This document shows, one piece after another, positions 6,143-6,144 of a stretch of DNA of 6,144 nucleotides (position 1 is its first letter; every line of letters starts with the position of its first letter). The position numbers and the translations under genes were made by a program. Origin of the DNA: Chloroflexota bacterium (GTDB lineage Bacteria; Chloroflexota; Dehalococcoidia; SM23-28-2; RBG-16-64-32). The notes under the pieces were generated by a model. That model searched no databases, was not told the origin of the DNA, and was given only the letters and a program-made list of their open reading frames with translations. The stretch covers positions 5,166-11,309 of the forward strand of contig VBJS01000093.1 in the NCBI GenBank assembly GCA_005880055.1, written 5' to 3'.

Positions 6143-6144
6143 AG

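Noticed and set aside
1..6144. A defence island, prophage or mobile element around the HerA-like gene
   Set aside because: The visible neighbours are metabolic and regulatory. No transposase, integrase, restriction enzyme, toxin, tRNA or terminal repeat was seen. The region beyond position 1 is not visible, so the idea is unsupported rather than excluded.

Overview
The window is high-GC bacterial DNA (above 60% by eye) carrying five protein-coding genes and no RNA gene, insertion sequence or CRISPR array. GTG and TTG starts, a near-leaderless promoter, and the mix of an acyl-CoA dehydrogenase, a NarL-type regulator, a soluble transhydrogenase and a HerA/NurA-like pair would fit an uncultured Chloroflexota or an actinobacterial lineage. 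That assignment is a weak inference; nothing in the window is taxonomically decisive.

Layout. The left 3.85 kb is read on the minus strand. From upstream to downstream it holds an acyl-CoA dehydrogenase (3853 to 2705), a NurA-like nuclease (2577 to 1615) and a HerA-like ATPase (1535 to beyond position 1, so its C-terminus is missing). The nuclease and ATPase are 79 bp apart and look like an operon, with a plausible sigma-70-type promoter just upstream of the nuclease start. The right 2.2 kb is read on the plus strand: an orphan LuxR/NarL-type regulator (3968-4651), then a soluble pyridine nucleotide transhydrogenase of the SthA/UdhA type (4748-6142) that starts at TTG behind a possible leader hairpin. 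The acyl-CoA dehydrogenase and the regulator diverge from a 114 bp intergenic region.

How the genes relate. The HerA/NurA pair is a predicted DNA-end-processing machine: a hexameric translocase driving an RNase H-fold nuclease, known from archaeal double-strand break repair. The dehydrogenase (acyl-CoA oxidation, electrons to ETF) and the transhydrogenase (NADH/NADPH balance) are redox metabolism genes flanking a regulator whose receiver has lost its phosphorylation site. The regulator is well placed to control either neighbour, but no operator could be identified.

Most notable points: a non-canonical Walker A motif in the HerA-like ATPase; a receiver with Glu in place of the phosphoacceptor Asp and no acidic pair; a transhydrogenase with Ser at both positions of the ancestral redox Cys pair and a Cys one residue over; and a leader hairpin whose 3' arm includes part of the only G-rich ribosome-binding candidate for the TTG start.
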